Shown one piece after another: positions 49,540-57,471 of a DNA stretch of 64,000 bases. Within the stretch, counting starts at the first letter, position 1. Each line of letters begins with the position of its first letter. The translations under genes and the position numbers were made by a program. The DNA lies in assembly GCF_030686865.1 (NCBI RefSeq), contig NZ_JAQYUS010000003.1:186001-250000 (forward strand). The letters are read 5' to 3'. The notes under the pieces were generated by a model that worked only from the letters and a program-made list of their open reading frames with translations, searched no databases and was not told the DNA's origin. Source of the DNA: Kaistella sp. SH40-3 (GTDB taxonomy: Bacteria > Bacteroidota > Bacteroidia > Flavobacteriales > Weeksellaceae).

Positions 49540-51018
49540 TTATAATTCTTTTCTTAGCCTTGCCACCGGAATATTTAGTTGTTCACGATATTTTGCAATG
49601 GTTCGTCTGGCGATATTATATCCTTTTTCTTTCAATAATTTAACCAAAGCATCATCGGTATAAGGTTTTCTTTTGTTCTCACCATCGATAATATCCATAA
49701 GATGCGTTTTGATTTCTTTGGTAGAAACTTCTTCACCATCATCGTTTGTCAATGAATCAGAGAACAGACTTTTCAGATATACAATTCCATTTGGGGTATC
49801 TGCATATTTACTTTTTACCACTCTGGAAATCGTAGAAATATCAAATCCTGTGATATCGGCAACATCTTTTAAAATCATCGGTTTCAATGATTTATCATCA
49901 GCAGTAATGAAATACTCTTTCTGCAACTGAACAATGGCAGAAATCGTTTGTAACAAAGTATTCTGACGCTGATTAATCGCATCGATATACCATTTTGCTG
50001 CATCTAATTTTTGCTTGATAAAAAGTGCCGCCTGTTTATGCTCAGCCGATTTTTTATCGTGAGAATAGGTAGTCAAAATGTCTTTATACTCATCTGAAAC
50101 TCTCAGTGATGGAGCATTTTTACTGTTCAGAGATGGAATTACATCTACTCCTTTTTTACCGTTATCTTTAACGGTGATAAGGAAATCAGGAATAATTTCC
50201 TGGTTAATGGTAATCGTTTGAGTATCGAAATTCCCACCAACTTTCGGCGATAATTTAGAAATCACTTCTAGAGCATCTTTCAAATCATCTTCCTCGATAT
50301 CATATTTCTGAATAATCTTGTTGTAATGCTTATTCGTTAAAGCATCAAACTGACTTCTCAAGATATTGCCTGCCAAAATCACGGCTTTTTCAGCGCTCAC
50401 TTTTTTCTCTATTTGCAGTAAAAGACACTCCTGCAAACCTCTTGCGCCAACTCCTGGTGGATCTAATTTCTGAACGTAATTTTCCAAAATATCAGTCACC
50501 TTTTCTGGCGTCGTCATCAATCCCTGAGAAAATGCAAGATCATCAACTAATTGCTTAATTTCTCTACGAAGATAACCATCATTGTCTAGGTTCCCGATGA
50601 TATATTCAGCAATTTTCAAATCATCATTATCGATATTTGCCAAACGAATTTGCTCCAAAAGATAATCGTATAAAGACTGGCCTTCTGTTAAAAGCGACTG
50701 ACTGTCGAACTCTTCATCATCTGCAGAGTAATTGTTGGCCGAAGATTTGTAGGCTGGCTCGTCATCGAAAATATATTCATTAACATCAAAATCAGTATCG
50801 ATACTTTCATTGCCTTCATCTTCATATTTTTCATCCAGCGAGGCGTAATCTTCTTCTTTATTATCTTCCTGTACTTTTTCTAAAGCAGGATTCTCTTCAA
50901 GTTCACGTTCCAATTCTTCTTCAAATTCGAGGGTATGAAGTTGAATCAATTTCATTAACTGAATTTGTTGCGGGGCCAATTTCTGGCCAAGTCTCATTTG
51001 AAGATTTTGTTTCAACAT
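49540..51018 (-). CDS. rpoN: RNA polymerase sigma-54 factor
   Basis: A 492-residue sigma-54 factor, which needs an AAA+ activator to open promoters of -24/-12 type. Region I is the Gln/Leu-rich N-terminus (LQMRLGQKLAPQQIQLMKLI), then an acidic region II (about 40-110, EEDYASLDEKYEDEGNESID), the core-binding part (LDPPGVGARGLQECLLLQIE), a helix-turn-helix (DVADITGFDISTISRVVKSK) and the RpoN box ARRTIAKYRE near residue 475. All parts are intact. It is transcribed in the same direction as asnS, which ends 69 bases before the rpoN start. Targets in this window were not identified. Confidence 0.96.
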   Translation of the reverse strand: MLKQNLQMRLGQKLAPQQIQLMKLIQLHTLEFEEELERELEENPALEKVQEDNKEEDYASLDEKYEDEGNESIDTDFDVNEYIFDDEPAYKSSANNYSADDEEFDSQSLLTEGQSLYDYLLEQIRLANIDNDDLKIAEYIIGNLDNDGYLRREIKQLVDDLAFSQGLMTTPEKVTDILENYVQKLDPPGVGARGLQECLLLQIEKKVSAEKAVILAGNILRSQFDALTNKHYNKIIQKYDIEEDDLKDALEVISKLSPKVGGNFDTQTITINQEIIPDFLITVKDNGKKGVDVIPSLNSKNAPSLRVSDEYKDILTTYSHDKKSAEHKQAALFIKQKLDAAKWYIDAINQRQNTLLQTISAIVQLQKEYFITADDKSLKPMILKDVADITGFDISTISRVVKSKYADTPNGIVYLKSLFSDSLTNDDGEEVSTKEIKTHLMDIIDGENKRKPYTDDALVKLLKEKGYNIARRTIAKYREQLNIPVARLRKEL

Positions 51019-51086
51019 ATTATGATGTTATTTCTCTTTTAAGTTTTAATGCAGCTCTTTTGAACCATAAACATAGTAAATTTATT

Positions 51087-52532
51087 TTAAAATTCTGCAG
51101 TGTGCGGTGTTCTAGGGAAAGGAATTACATCTCTGATGTTAGTCATACCTGTTACGAAAAGAATCAATCTTTCTAATCCAAGTCCGAAACCAGCGTGCGG
51201 CACAGAACCAAATTTTCGCGTGTCCATATACCACCAAAGTTCCTCTTCATCAACATTCATATCTTTCATCTTGGCTTTCAAAACATCGAATTTATCTTCT
51301 CTTTGAGAACCTCCGATAATTTCACCAATTCCAGGGAATAAAACATCCATGGCAGCAACCGTTTTTCCATCTTCATTCAGTTTCATATAGAACGCTTTGA
51401 TCTCTTTTGGATAATCAAATAAAACAACCGGACATTCAAAATGTTTTTCAACTAAGAAACGTTCGTGTTCACTTTGCAAATCTGCGCCCCATTCATCAAT
51501 AGGAAACTGGAATTTGCCTTTCTTATTTTCTTTCGAGTTTCTAAGAATCTCAATCGCTTCGGTGTAAGAAACACGTTTAAATCTCTTCTGAATAACGTTT
51601 TGTAACTTCTCCAGCAAACCTTCTGAAGCTCTGTCTTTCTCGGGTTTTTGTTTTTGCTCTTCGGCAAATCTCTTATCTAAAAATTCAAGATCATCTTTGC
51701 AATTTTCTAAAACGTAGTTGATGACGTATTTTAAGAAATCTTCTGCAAGATCGATATTGTCTTCTAAATTATTAAATGCAACTTCCGGTTCCACCATCCA
51801 GAATTCTGCAAGGTGACGCGTTGTATTCGAGTTTTCTGCGCGGAAAGTTGGTCCGAATGTATACACTCTTCCCAATCCCATCATGGCAGTTTCTACGTTC
51901 AACTGTCCGGAAACGGTCAGGTTGGTTTTCTTACCAAAAAAATCTTGTGAATAATCAATTGCTCCATTTTCATCCCGTGGGATTTCATCAAGATCAAAAT
52001 TCGTTACGCCAAACATTTCACCGGCTCCTTCAGCATCGGCTCCTGTAATAATTGGCGTATTCATATAGAAAAACTGGTTCTGATTAAAGAACTGATGAAT
52101 CGCAAAACTCACCGAACTTCTCACTCTGAAAACAGCGCTAAATAAGTTCGTACGGAAACGCAAATGCGCTTGCTCACGAAGAATCTCTAAGGAATGCTTC
52201 TTCGGTTGAAGAATTGTTTTATCTCTTTCTTCAGTAAAGTTATCTCCTAAGATGATGATTTTCTTGGCGATGATTTCGATATTCTGTCCGGCTCCCTGGC
52301 TTTCTACCACTTCACCTATGATCTTTACTGATGCAGCGTTGCTGATGTTTTTAAGAATATTCTCATCAAATTGTTCAAAGTCAACAACCACTTGTAAATT
52401 GTTAATCGTAGACCCATCATTCAAAGCAATAAATCGATTAGAGCGAAATGCTCTTACCCAGCCTTGCACTGTGATGTCGTGATGAATTAGTTTTTTATAG
52501 TCCTCTAATAATTCTTTAATTGTTGTTCTCAT
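51087..52532 (-). CDS. asnS: Asparagine--tRNA ligase
   Basis: A 481-residue class II aminoacyl-tRNA synthetase that charges tRNA(Asn). N-terminal OB-fold anticodon domain (about residues 15-105, [20 protein letters not shown]), then the class II core with motif 1 region ([20 protein letters not shown]), motif 2 [18 protein letters not shown] and motif 3 [16 protein letters not shown]. Residues around [20 protein letters not shown] favour Asn over Asp specificity, and the C-terminal [15 protein letters not shown] is typical of AsnRS. A perfect -7 box lies upstream. It precedes rpoN by 69 bases. Confidence 0.96.
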   Translation of the reverse strand: MRTTIKELLEDYKKLIHHDITVQGWVRAFRSNRFIALNDGSTINNLQVVVDFEQFDENILKNISNAASVKIIGEVVESQGAGQNIEIIAKKIIILGDNFTEERDKTILQPKKHSLEILREQAHLRFRTNLFSAVFRVRSSVSFAIHQFFNQNQFFYMNTPIITGADAEGAGEMFGVTNFDLDEIPRDENGAIDYSQDFFGKKTNLTVSGQLNVETAMMGLGRVYTFGPTFRAENSNTTRHLAEFWMVEPEVAFNNLEDNIDLAEDFLKYVINYVLENCKDDLEFLDKRFAEEQKQKPEKDRASEGLLEKLQNVIQKRFKRVSYTEAIEILRNSKENKKGKFQFPIDEWGADLQSEHERFLVEKHFECPVVLFDYPKEIKAFYMKLNEDGKTVAAMDVLFPGIGEIIGGSQREDKFDVLKAKMKDMNVDEEELWWYMDTRKFGSVPHAGFGLGLERLILFVTGMTNIRDVIPFPRTPHTAEF

Positions 52533-52554
52533 ATTTCCTTAAAATCAATAGATG

Positions 52555-52562
52555 CAAACTTA
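52555..52562 (-). promoter_or_regulatory. Candidate -7 box of asnS
   Basis: TAAGTTTG on the minus strand, a perfect TAnnTTTG match, 22 bases before the start at 52532. No clear TTG at normal spacing. Confidence 0.4.
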
Positions 52563-52604
52563 CTAAAAATTGGCGTAAAATTTGCTCTTAGGCGGAAATT
52601 ATCA

Positions 52605-52631
52605 TAAAAAAAACGCTTACTAATAAGCGTT
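52605..52631 (-). terminator. Terminator downstream of rimM and element F
   Basis: On the minus strand AACGCTTA / TAAGCGTT with a 4-base loop and a run of eight T. It closes the rpsP-rimM transcript before asnS. Confidence 0.85.
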
Positions 52632-52732
52632 CAAATTCATTTAATTGGATACTCAATCGAAAGATTACACTTCCGTAGTGCGAGAATACAAAAACTACTA
52701 TTAAAAAAAGGGGTTGTTTTTAAATCCCAGTT

Positions 52733-52828
52733 ACGACCCGACTTGAGTGCAGTTCTTTTTAATTAATGACTGAGTTTGTCGAAGCCAGCAATTAAAAAAA
52801 TCGACAACGAAAGGCGGAATTGTCGCCA
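52733..52828 (+). repeat. Structured dispersed element, copy F (subtype 2)
   Basis: Outer arms CGAC (52734-52737) and GTCG (52822-52825). Loop words CCCGACTTGAGTGCAG and ACGAAAGGCGGAA. Apical arms TTTTTAATT / AATTAAAAA enclose a second palindrome TGACTGAGTTTGTCGAAGCC. It lies on the plus strand, 10 bases past the rimM stop and antisense to the flanking genes. Confidence 0.75.
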
Positions 52829-52838
52829 AAAAAAAAAC

Positions 52839-53381
52839 TTACTCGTCTTTCTTCGATGGAATCAAGAAAACATCCATCAATCCTTCTGGCAAAGACATTC
52901 TGATAAATTTCTCTTCCCTGTTTAATTCCAGAATCCAATCTCTGATAATCGGAATAACAATTTGCTTATCTGCTAATTTGAGCACGAAATAATGCTGACC
53001 CGTTTGGTCGTTAATCGTTTCTATAATTCCACAAGATTTACCATCTTCTTCGCGGATTTCGAACCCTACAACTTCGTGGTAATAAAATTTATTTCCGGTC
53101 AATTTTGGCAAGCCAGAAAGCGGAAGGTACACGTCTTTCCCCACGACCTGATCGACCAAAGCTTCGGTAGAATTTTTGAAAGATACAATGAGCGTTTCGC
53201 CTTTGCTCCAAGATTGTTTAGCAATGAAAAAAGGCACCAACAATCCGTTGATATCAACAAATATAGAGGATAATTTAGAATACATTTCAGGTTGATCCGT
53301 ATCCAATTTTAGGAATACGTTTCCGTGTAGTCCGTGTCTGCGGGTAATTTTTCCTAAAAAATAGCAATCTTCTTTTTTCAT
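52839..53381 (-). CDS. rimM: Ribosome maturation factor RimM
   Basis: A 180-residue 16S rRNA processing factor that binds ribosomal protein S19 and helps mature the 30S head. N-terminal RimM domain (CYFLGKITRRHGLHGNVFLK, residues 6-25, then FVDINGLLVPFFI) and a C-terminal PRC barrel (YYHEVVGFEIREEDGKSCG, IPIIRDWILELNREEKFIRM). It is downstream of rpsP by 77 bases, a conserved order. A perfect -7 box lies just four bases before the ATG, suggesting an additional near-leaderless transcript besides read-through from rpsP. Confidence 0.96.
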   Translation of the reverse strand: MKKEDCYFLGKITRRHGLHGNVFLKLDTDQPEMYSKLSSIFVDINGLLVPFFIAKQSWSKGETLIVSFKNSTEALVDQVVGKDVYLPLSGLPKLTGNKFYYHEVVGFEIREEDGKSCGIIETINDQTGQHYFVLKLADKQIVIPIIRDWILELNREEKFIRMSLPEGLMDVFLIPSKKDE

Positions 53382-53385
53382 GATG

Positions 53386-53393
53386 CAAATATA
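53386..53393 (-). promoter_or_regulatory. Candidate -7 box immediately before rimM
   Basis: TATATTTG on the minus strand, a perfect TAnnTTTG match, ending four bases before the rimM ATG, as at lptB. Predicted transcript would be leaderless or nearly so. Confidence 0.4.
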
Positions 53394-53411
53394 AATGGTT
53401 TTAAAATAATA

Positions 53412-53434
53412 GAGACGTCAAAAAATGACGCCTC
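53412..53434 (-). terminator. Hairpin between rpsP and rimM (possible attenuator)
   Basis: GAGACGTCA (53412-53420) / TGACGCCTC (53426-53434), one mismatch, within the 77-base rpsP-rimM gap. The following bases on the minus strand are T-rich but interrupted, so partial termination is more likely than full. Confidence 0.45.
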
Positions 53435-53458
53435 CATAATTCTTAAGTAAGAAATTTA

Positions 53459-54073
53459 TTAAGCTTGAGTTTCTTCAGTTCCTTCTGCTTCTGCAGTTGG
53501 TTCTTCAGTAGTTTCAGCTACTGCTTCTGGAGCCGCTTCTTCTGCTACTGGAGCATTAGCCGCTTCTTCTGCTGCTTTTTCTTCTGCCAATTTAGCATCT
53601 GCTTCAGCTTTCGCATCATCAACTAATTTTTGTGCAGCGTCTAATCTACCTTGGTTTACTTTTGCTTCTGCTTCTAAAGCTGCTTTTTTAGCATCTTCTT
53701 TAGATTTAGCCAAACCGTCTTTTTTACCAAGAACTTGTTGCGCTTTTCCTTCTAACCAAGTTGCGAATTTGCTATCTGCAGTCGCTTGATCAAAAGCCCC
53801 TTTTGCTACTCCACCTTGTAAGTGTTTTTTGTAAAGCACTCCTTTGTAAGAAAGAATTGCACGAGCAGTATCAGTTGGTTGCGCTCCATTATCTAACCAT
53901 TTTACTGCCGCATCTACGTTAATTTCGATAACTGCTGGGTTGGTAATAGGATTGTAAGTACCTAATTTTTCGATGAATTTACCATCTCTACTTGCTCTTG
54001 CATCGGCAACTACGATGTGGTAGAAAGGTTTTCCTTTTTTACCGTGTCTTTGTAATCTAATTTTTACTGACAT
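53459..54073 (-). CDS. rpsP: Small ribosomal subunit protein S16 with long C-terminal extension
   Basis: A 204-residue S16. The first 80 residues are the canonical protein ([49 protein letters not shown]). The rest, about 120 residues, is an extension: a Lys-rich start ([20 protein letters not shown]), an Ala/Glu/Asp-rich helical stretch, and an acidic, low-complexity tail ([20 protein letters not shown]). S16 is usually 80-90 residues; long tails are known in Bacteroidota. A strong promoter lies 46 bases upstream, and rimM follows in the same direction. Confidence 0.96.
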   Translation of the reverse strand: MSVKIRLQRHGKKGKPFYHIVVADARASRDGKFIEKLGTYNPITNPAVIEINVDAAVKWLDNGAQPTDTARAILSYKGVLYKKHLQGGVAKGAFDQATADSKFATWLEGKAQQVLGKKDGLAKSKEDAKKAALEAEAKVNQGRLDAAQKLVDDAKAEADAKLAEEKAAEEAANAPVAEEAAPEAVAETTEEPTAEAEGTEETQA

Positions 54074-54119
54074 AAATGTTTGAATTTGTGGGAACTCGTC
54101 CCGATTAATTATAAGGGTG

Positions 54120-54149
54120 CAAAGATAATTAAATTTTCCGAGGCTACAA
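54120..54149 (-). promoter_or_regulatory. Promoter of rpsP-rimM
   Basis: Minus-strand TTG (54147-54149), 19-base spacer, TATCTTTG (54120-54127, perfect -7 box), giving a leader of about 40 bases before the ATG at 54073. Best-formed promoter in this part of the window. Confidence 0.7.
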
Positions 54150-54190
54150 TTCTAGAAGCGAATTATTTAGCGTCTGACTATCATTTTTTT

Positions 54191-54282
54191 TAGGAGCCGA
54201 GAACCTGCTTTCACTACTCGCTTCCCGCCTCAGCTTTTTCCTTACTTGGGAGAGCTCAAACAGACCGTTCAATCAGGGCTAG
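54191..54282 (-). repeat. Structured dispersed element, copy G (subtype 1)
   Basis: Minus strand: CCTG-ATTGAACGG-TCTG, a longer variable middle with GGCGGGAAGCG, then AGTGAAAG-CAGG. Arms CCTG/CAGG pair (plus coordinates 54274-54277 and 54204-54207), and outer AGCC/GGCT extend the stem, followed by a T-poor, A-rich tail on that strand. It lies between the PepSY gene and the rpsP promoter. Confidence 0.65.
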
Positions 54283-54453
54283 AAATACTGCGACCAATCA
54301 ATTTAAGATTTCAAATTTCACCATTAAAGTTTGATGAAGGAATTAAAATTATTAAGATTGCCTTATGAAATTTTTATGCGCAGCACTTTCATGGACTTTG
54401 CACTAAAAAAAAACTTTGTGTCTTTGTGGTCAAAAAATTCTGCTGTTAATGAT
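54283..54453. other. Intergenic stretch downstream of the PepSY gene
   Basis: No gene seen. It holds one copy of a recurring intergenic word (AACTTTGTGTCTTTGTGGTC, 54412-54431) also found at about 1302, 15552 and 63273. Confidence 0.5.
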
Positions 54454-54972
54454 TTATTGAAAGAACACCATGATCAAAGCCAACACAAATCCGATTCCTG
54501 CGTAAATCATTCCACGACGAAATGCTTTTGATTTGAAATTAAACATCCAGAAAGAAGAAATTACGAAGAAAAATAGCGTCAATCCAAAAACTGTATTCAA
54601 AGAAGCATAACGATGTTTTGATGTAGATTTATGCAACTGATTGAATTTTTCTAAGACAAAAGGCAACTGCATTTTGGTATATTTTGCTTCTCCCGTCTTT
54701 ACATTATAGGTTCCCTGTTCAAAGGTTTTTAAATCACCATCTCCCGGTTTAAACTCCACATTTTTCATTTTAATTTCTTTCGCCAGTTCCTTTTCCGTCA
54801 TATTGGGTTTTAATACAATTTCGGATTTATTTTCTTTTTTCAGAAAATTAGTATCACGGTAAATCAATAATACCCCACTGATGGAATAAACGGCCATAAT
54901 TCCCGCCGCGAAATAACCTAAATAACGGTGCGTAATCCGCATGAATGACTTGGTGTCTTTAATTGCTGCCAT
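54454..54972 (-). CDS. PepSY-associated membrane protein
   Basis: A 172-residue inner-membrane protein with an N-terminal helix (YLGYFAAGIMAVYSISGVLL, after MRITHRYLG), a PepSY-like periplasmic part (about residues 45-100, IVLKPNMTEKELAKEIKMKN), then two more helices near the C-terminus (VFGLTLFFFVISSFWMF and MIYAGIGFVLALIMVFF). Such proteins often accompany TonB-dependent siderophore receptors; some are ferric-siderophore reductases, but this short form has few conserved His. It follows the receptor gene by 108 bases in the same direction, so iron acquisition is the likely context. Confidence 0.85.
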   Translation of the reverse strand: MAAIKDTKSFMRITHRYLGYFAAGIMAVYSISGVLLIYRDTNFLKKENKSEIVLKPNMTEKELAKEIKMKNVEFKPGDGDLKTFEQGTYNVKTGEAKYTKMQLPFVLEKFNQLHKSTSKHRYASLNTVFGLTLFFFVISSFWMFNFKSKAFRRGMIYAGIGFVLALIMVFFQ

Positions 54973-54980
54973 AGTTTTCT

Positions 54981-55002
54981 GTTTTTTGTTTTTTGTTTTT
55001 TT
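54981..55002. repeat. Heptanucleotide tandem repeat upstream of the PepSY gene
   Basis: GTTTTTT x3 (the last unit one base longer) on the plus strand, beginning eight bases before the PepSY start codon. Such A-rich tracts can slip in replication and change leader length or translation. Confidence 0.7.
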
Positions 55003-55080
55003 ACTTGAAATAACAGAAGTGGAAACGAAATCTCCACTACTATTACTTTAAAATTAAGATGATATGAAAAAATGTTTTAA

Positions 55081-57318
55081 TTACAATTTATACGTTAAGG
55101 TCATGTAGAAATTTCTTGGTGTAATCGGGTTCACCGAGTAATTCTCGTGGTAGTTATAATTCACCGTGTCAAATAAATTTCCAATTTTACCCATTACAGA
55201 GAATTTCTTCCAGTCGTACCCAACTGAGATCGCAGCGGTTATATAATCGTCAACTTCCAACAATCTTGTAATTCCACCTCTGGTATCATTTGTGGCTTTG
55301 GTATCATTCCAGCCAGCAAGTCGGTCTCCAACATAATAAACACTTGCACCCAACTTCAATCCTTTTACGTAATCAGTAAACGTGTAGAATATGGAAGCAT
55401 TCGCTGTAGTCGCTGGGGTTCTCACCAATCTTTGATCTTCAACATATCCGAAATCTGCAGGCGTATCTAAATAAACTGAATGGTTATAAGACGCTCCAGC
55501 GATAATCGACAAGTTTGGATAAGGATTTCCGGTGATGTCTAATTCTACCCCTTGACTTCTCATTTTACCGGCGAAATCTTTAATTGTTGAATCTACATTT
55601 GGTGAACCATCTGCTTTAAATTCGGCAGTTTGATAGAAGTTTCTGTTTTCAATCTGGTAAACTGAAAGGTTTAATGCAACGGCATTATTCCAGAAATTAT
55701 GTTTCATGCCTATTTCAAACTGGTCGATTAAAGAAGGTTTTAGAGAATTATCATTAATATCTCTTCCTGTATTTGCAGAGAATGAATTGGTATAAGTTGC
55801 GAAAAGAGACCATTGATCATTTGGCATATAAACCAGACCTGCTTTTGGGGAAAATGCTCTGTCAACAGTTCCTTCTCCAGTTGTTAATTTACCATCTGCA
55901 AAATTCACTTTTTCTGACTCTTTATTTTCAATATACGACCATCTTAAACCAGCCAGCACTTTAAATTTGTCTGAAAGTTCAATATAATCCTGAGCGTAAA
56001 TTCCGAATCTTTGGGTAGGAATTCTATTTCTATCCTTTTTCATTGAATCAGGCATTGCTCCTGAAGCCCAACTCGCAGCATCGTCTAAATACAAAGTTCC
56101 GCCTGCAGCACCATTCGTTCCATATAAATAAGAAGTACCAAAAGTTTTTCCGTTCGCAGGATTTAAATAAGTGTAAGAATCAGCAGTTCCGTAATCGCCA
56201 TCAGTTCCCACTAAAATTTTATGATTAACGGTTCCAGTTTTAAATTCACCATTTAAGTTAACCTGTAATGATGTATAATTCTGCTCATTATAAGATTTAT
56301 TAAGCGGACGTTTCCAGTTCAAGCGGTCTGCGGCGTCATAACTCCACTGCACTCTCTCCGTTGAAAAATAATCTTTCGTATAATTCTGATAAGAAGCAAC
56401 AGCGTTTAAAGTCCAAATATCATTAAACTGATGATTAAAAGTAATTCCGGTTGTCGCCTGTTGCACATTTTGATATTGCCAGTCTGTCCCCAGGAAAGCA
56501 TTTCTTGGCAAGAATTTATTTAAAGAGTAAGAACCATCTTTATTGGTAATTGACCCAATTCCGAAGTCTGGTGTAAAATCATTCTTCAAATAATCTGCCT
56601 CTACAATCAATTGAGAGTTTCTCCCAATATTAAATAAGAAAGAAGGATTGAAATAATATTTTGTGGAAGAAACAACATCCCTAAAACTGTCAGCAGTTTC
56701 GTAAGCACCATTTACACGGAAAGCAACTTTTTCGCTCAGCGGCCCGTAGAAATCTACTGTAGGTTTATAAGTATTCCAACTTCCACCGCTTAAGCCGATA
56801 CTTCCGCCGTTTGTGAATCTCGGCTTCTTTGTTATTAAATTAACAACTCCACCAGCGGCAACATTTCCGTAAAGCATTGCATTTCCCCCTTTCAAAACTT
56901 CTACCCTTTCCAGACCGGAAACTTCTGGGAAAACACCGCTGTTAACTCTAGCACCATTTTTAAAAATATTATCGTTCCCAAAGTTAAATCCTCTTCCACC
57001 AAAACTGTCCTGTGAATTCCCACGGGAAGAAGTGATATAAAGTCCATTTACATTTTGAAGAACATCACTTAACTGTTTTGCTTGCTGCTGCTCTATAATT
57101 TCATGGGTAACAATTGCAACGGGTTGTGGATTTTCCATTATTGTTAAATTCGACTTTGAAGAAAGTGGTCTTGCAATATTGGGATTTCCCGTTTTGTGCA
57201 TATTAATATCTTCAATTTGCTGAATTCTAATAGTATCATTTATCGGTTCGAACTTCATTTGAGCACTTACCGAAGAGACAATGATTAAAGCACCTAGCGA
57301 AATGATTTGTTTTTTCAT
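55081..57318 (-). CDS. TonB-dependent siderophore receptor
   Basis: A 745-residue outer-membrane receptor. The signal peptide ends at about VSSVSAQ (residue 20). The plug domain (about 55-180) has IIEQQQAKQLSDVLQNVNGL, RGFNFGNDNIFKNG and VEVLKGGNAMLYGNVAAGG, then NLITKKP. The 22-strand barrel follows, with the family block FSPKAGLVYMPNDQWSLFAT and a terminal Phe-rich strand (RNFYMTLTYKL). It belongs to the ferric-siderophore subgroup (FhuE/FoxA-like), and no SusD partner is present. A PepSY protein lies downstream and a Fur-box-like palindrome upstream, so it is probably iron-repressed. Confidence 0.93.
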   Translation of the reverse strand: MKKQIISLGALIIVSSVSAQMKFEPINDTIRIQQIEDINMHKTGNPNIARPLSSKSNLTIMENPQPVAIVTHEIIEQQQAKQLSDVLQNVNGLYITSSRGNSQDSFGGRGFNFGNDNIFKNGARVNSGVFPEVSGLERVEVLKGGNAMLYGNVAAGGVVNLITKKPRFTNGGSIGLSGGSWNTYKPTVDFYGPLSEKVAFRVNGAYETADSFRDVVSSTKYYFNPSFLFNIGRNSQLIVEADYLKNDFTPDFGIGSITNKDGSYSLNKFLPRNAFLGTDWQYQNVQQATTGITFNHQFNDIWTLNAVASYQNYTKDYFSTERVQWSYDAADRLNWKRPLNKSYNEQNYTSLQVNLNGEFKTGTVNHKILVGTDGDYGTADSYTYLNPANGKTFGTSYLYGTNGAAGGTLYLDDAASWASGAMPDSMKKDRNRIPTQRFGIYAQDYIELSDKFKVLAGLRWSYIENKESEKVNFADGKLTTGEGTVDRAFSPKAGLVYMPNDQWSLFATYTNSFSANTGRDINDNSLKPSLIDQFEIGMKHNFWNNAVALNLSVYQIENRNFYQTAEFKADGSPNVDSTIKDFAGKMRSQGVELDITGNPYPNLSIIAGASYNHSVYLDTPADFGYVEDQRLVRTPATTANASIFYTFTDYVKGLKLGASVYYVGDRLAGWNDTKATNDTRGGITRLLEVDDYITAAISVGYDWKKFSVMGKIGNLFDTVNYNYHENYSVNPITPRNFYMTLTYKL

Positions 57319-57354
57319 GTACGTTTTTATTTAGACTGAATTAAAATAACGATG

Positions 57355-57385
57355 CAAAAGTAAAAAACGCATTACAATTACACAA
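57355..57385 (-). promoter_or_regulatory. Promoter of the siderophore receptor
   Basis: Minus-strand TTG (57383-57385), 20-base spacer, TACTTTTG (57355-57362, perfect -7 box); the predicted leader is about 30 bases. Confidence 0.7.
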
Positions 57386-57387
57386 CC

Positions 57388-57410
57388 TTATTTGTAATTA
57401 TTCTAAATAA
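57388..57410. promoter_or_regulatory. Fur-box-like operator upstream of the siderophore receptor
   Basis: TTATTTGTAAT-T-ATTCTAAATAA, a 23-base odd-centred palindrome with 9 of 11 arm positions complementary, ending two bases from the -33 TTG. The A/T-rich arms around a central AAT-n-ATT agree with Fur boxes. An overlapping AATTACA-N10-TGTAATT is also present. Confidence 0.6.
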
Positions 57411-57471
57411 AATTTAAAACTAAGTGTTTAATTTATTGTGAATGAGGCGAATTACAGAAGACTGACATTTA

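Noticed and set aside
55018..55038. Hairpin AGTGGA/TCCACT after the siderophore receptor as terminator
   Set aside because: Only six pairs and no T-run on the minus strand; read-through into the PepSY gene seems more likely.
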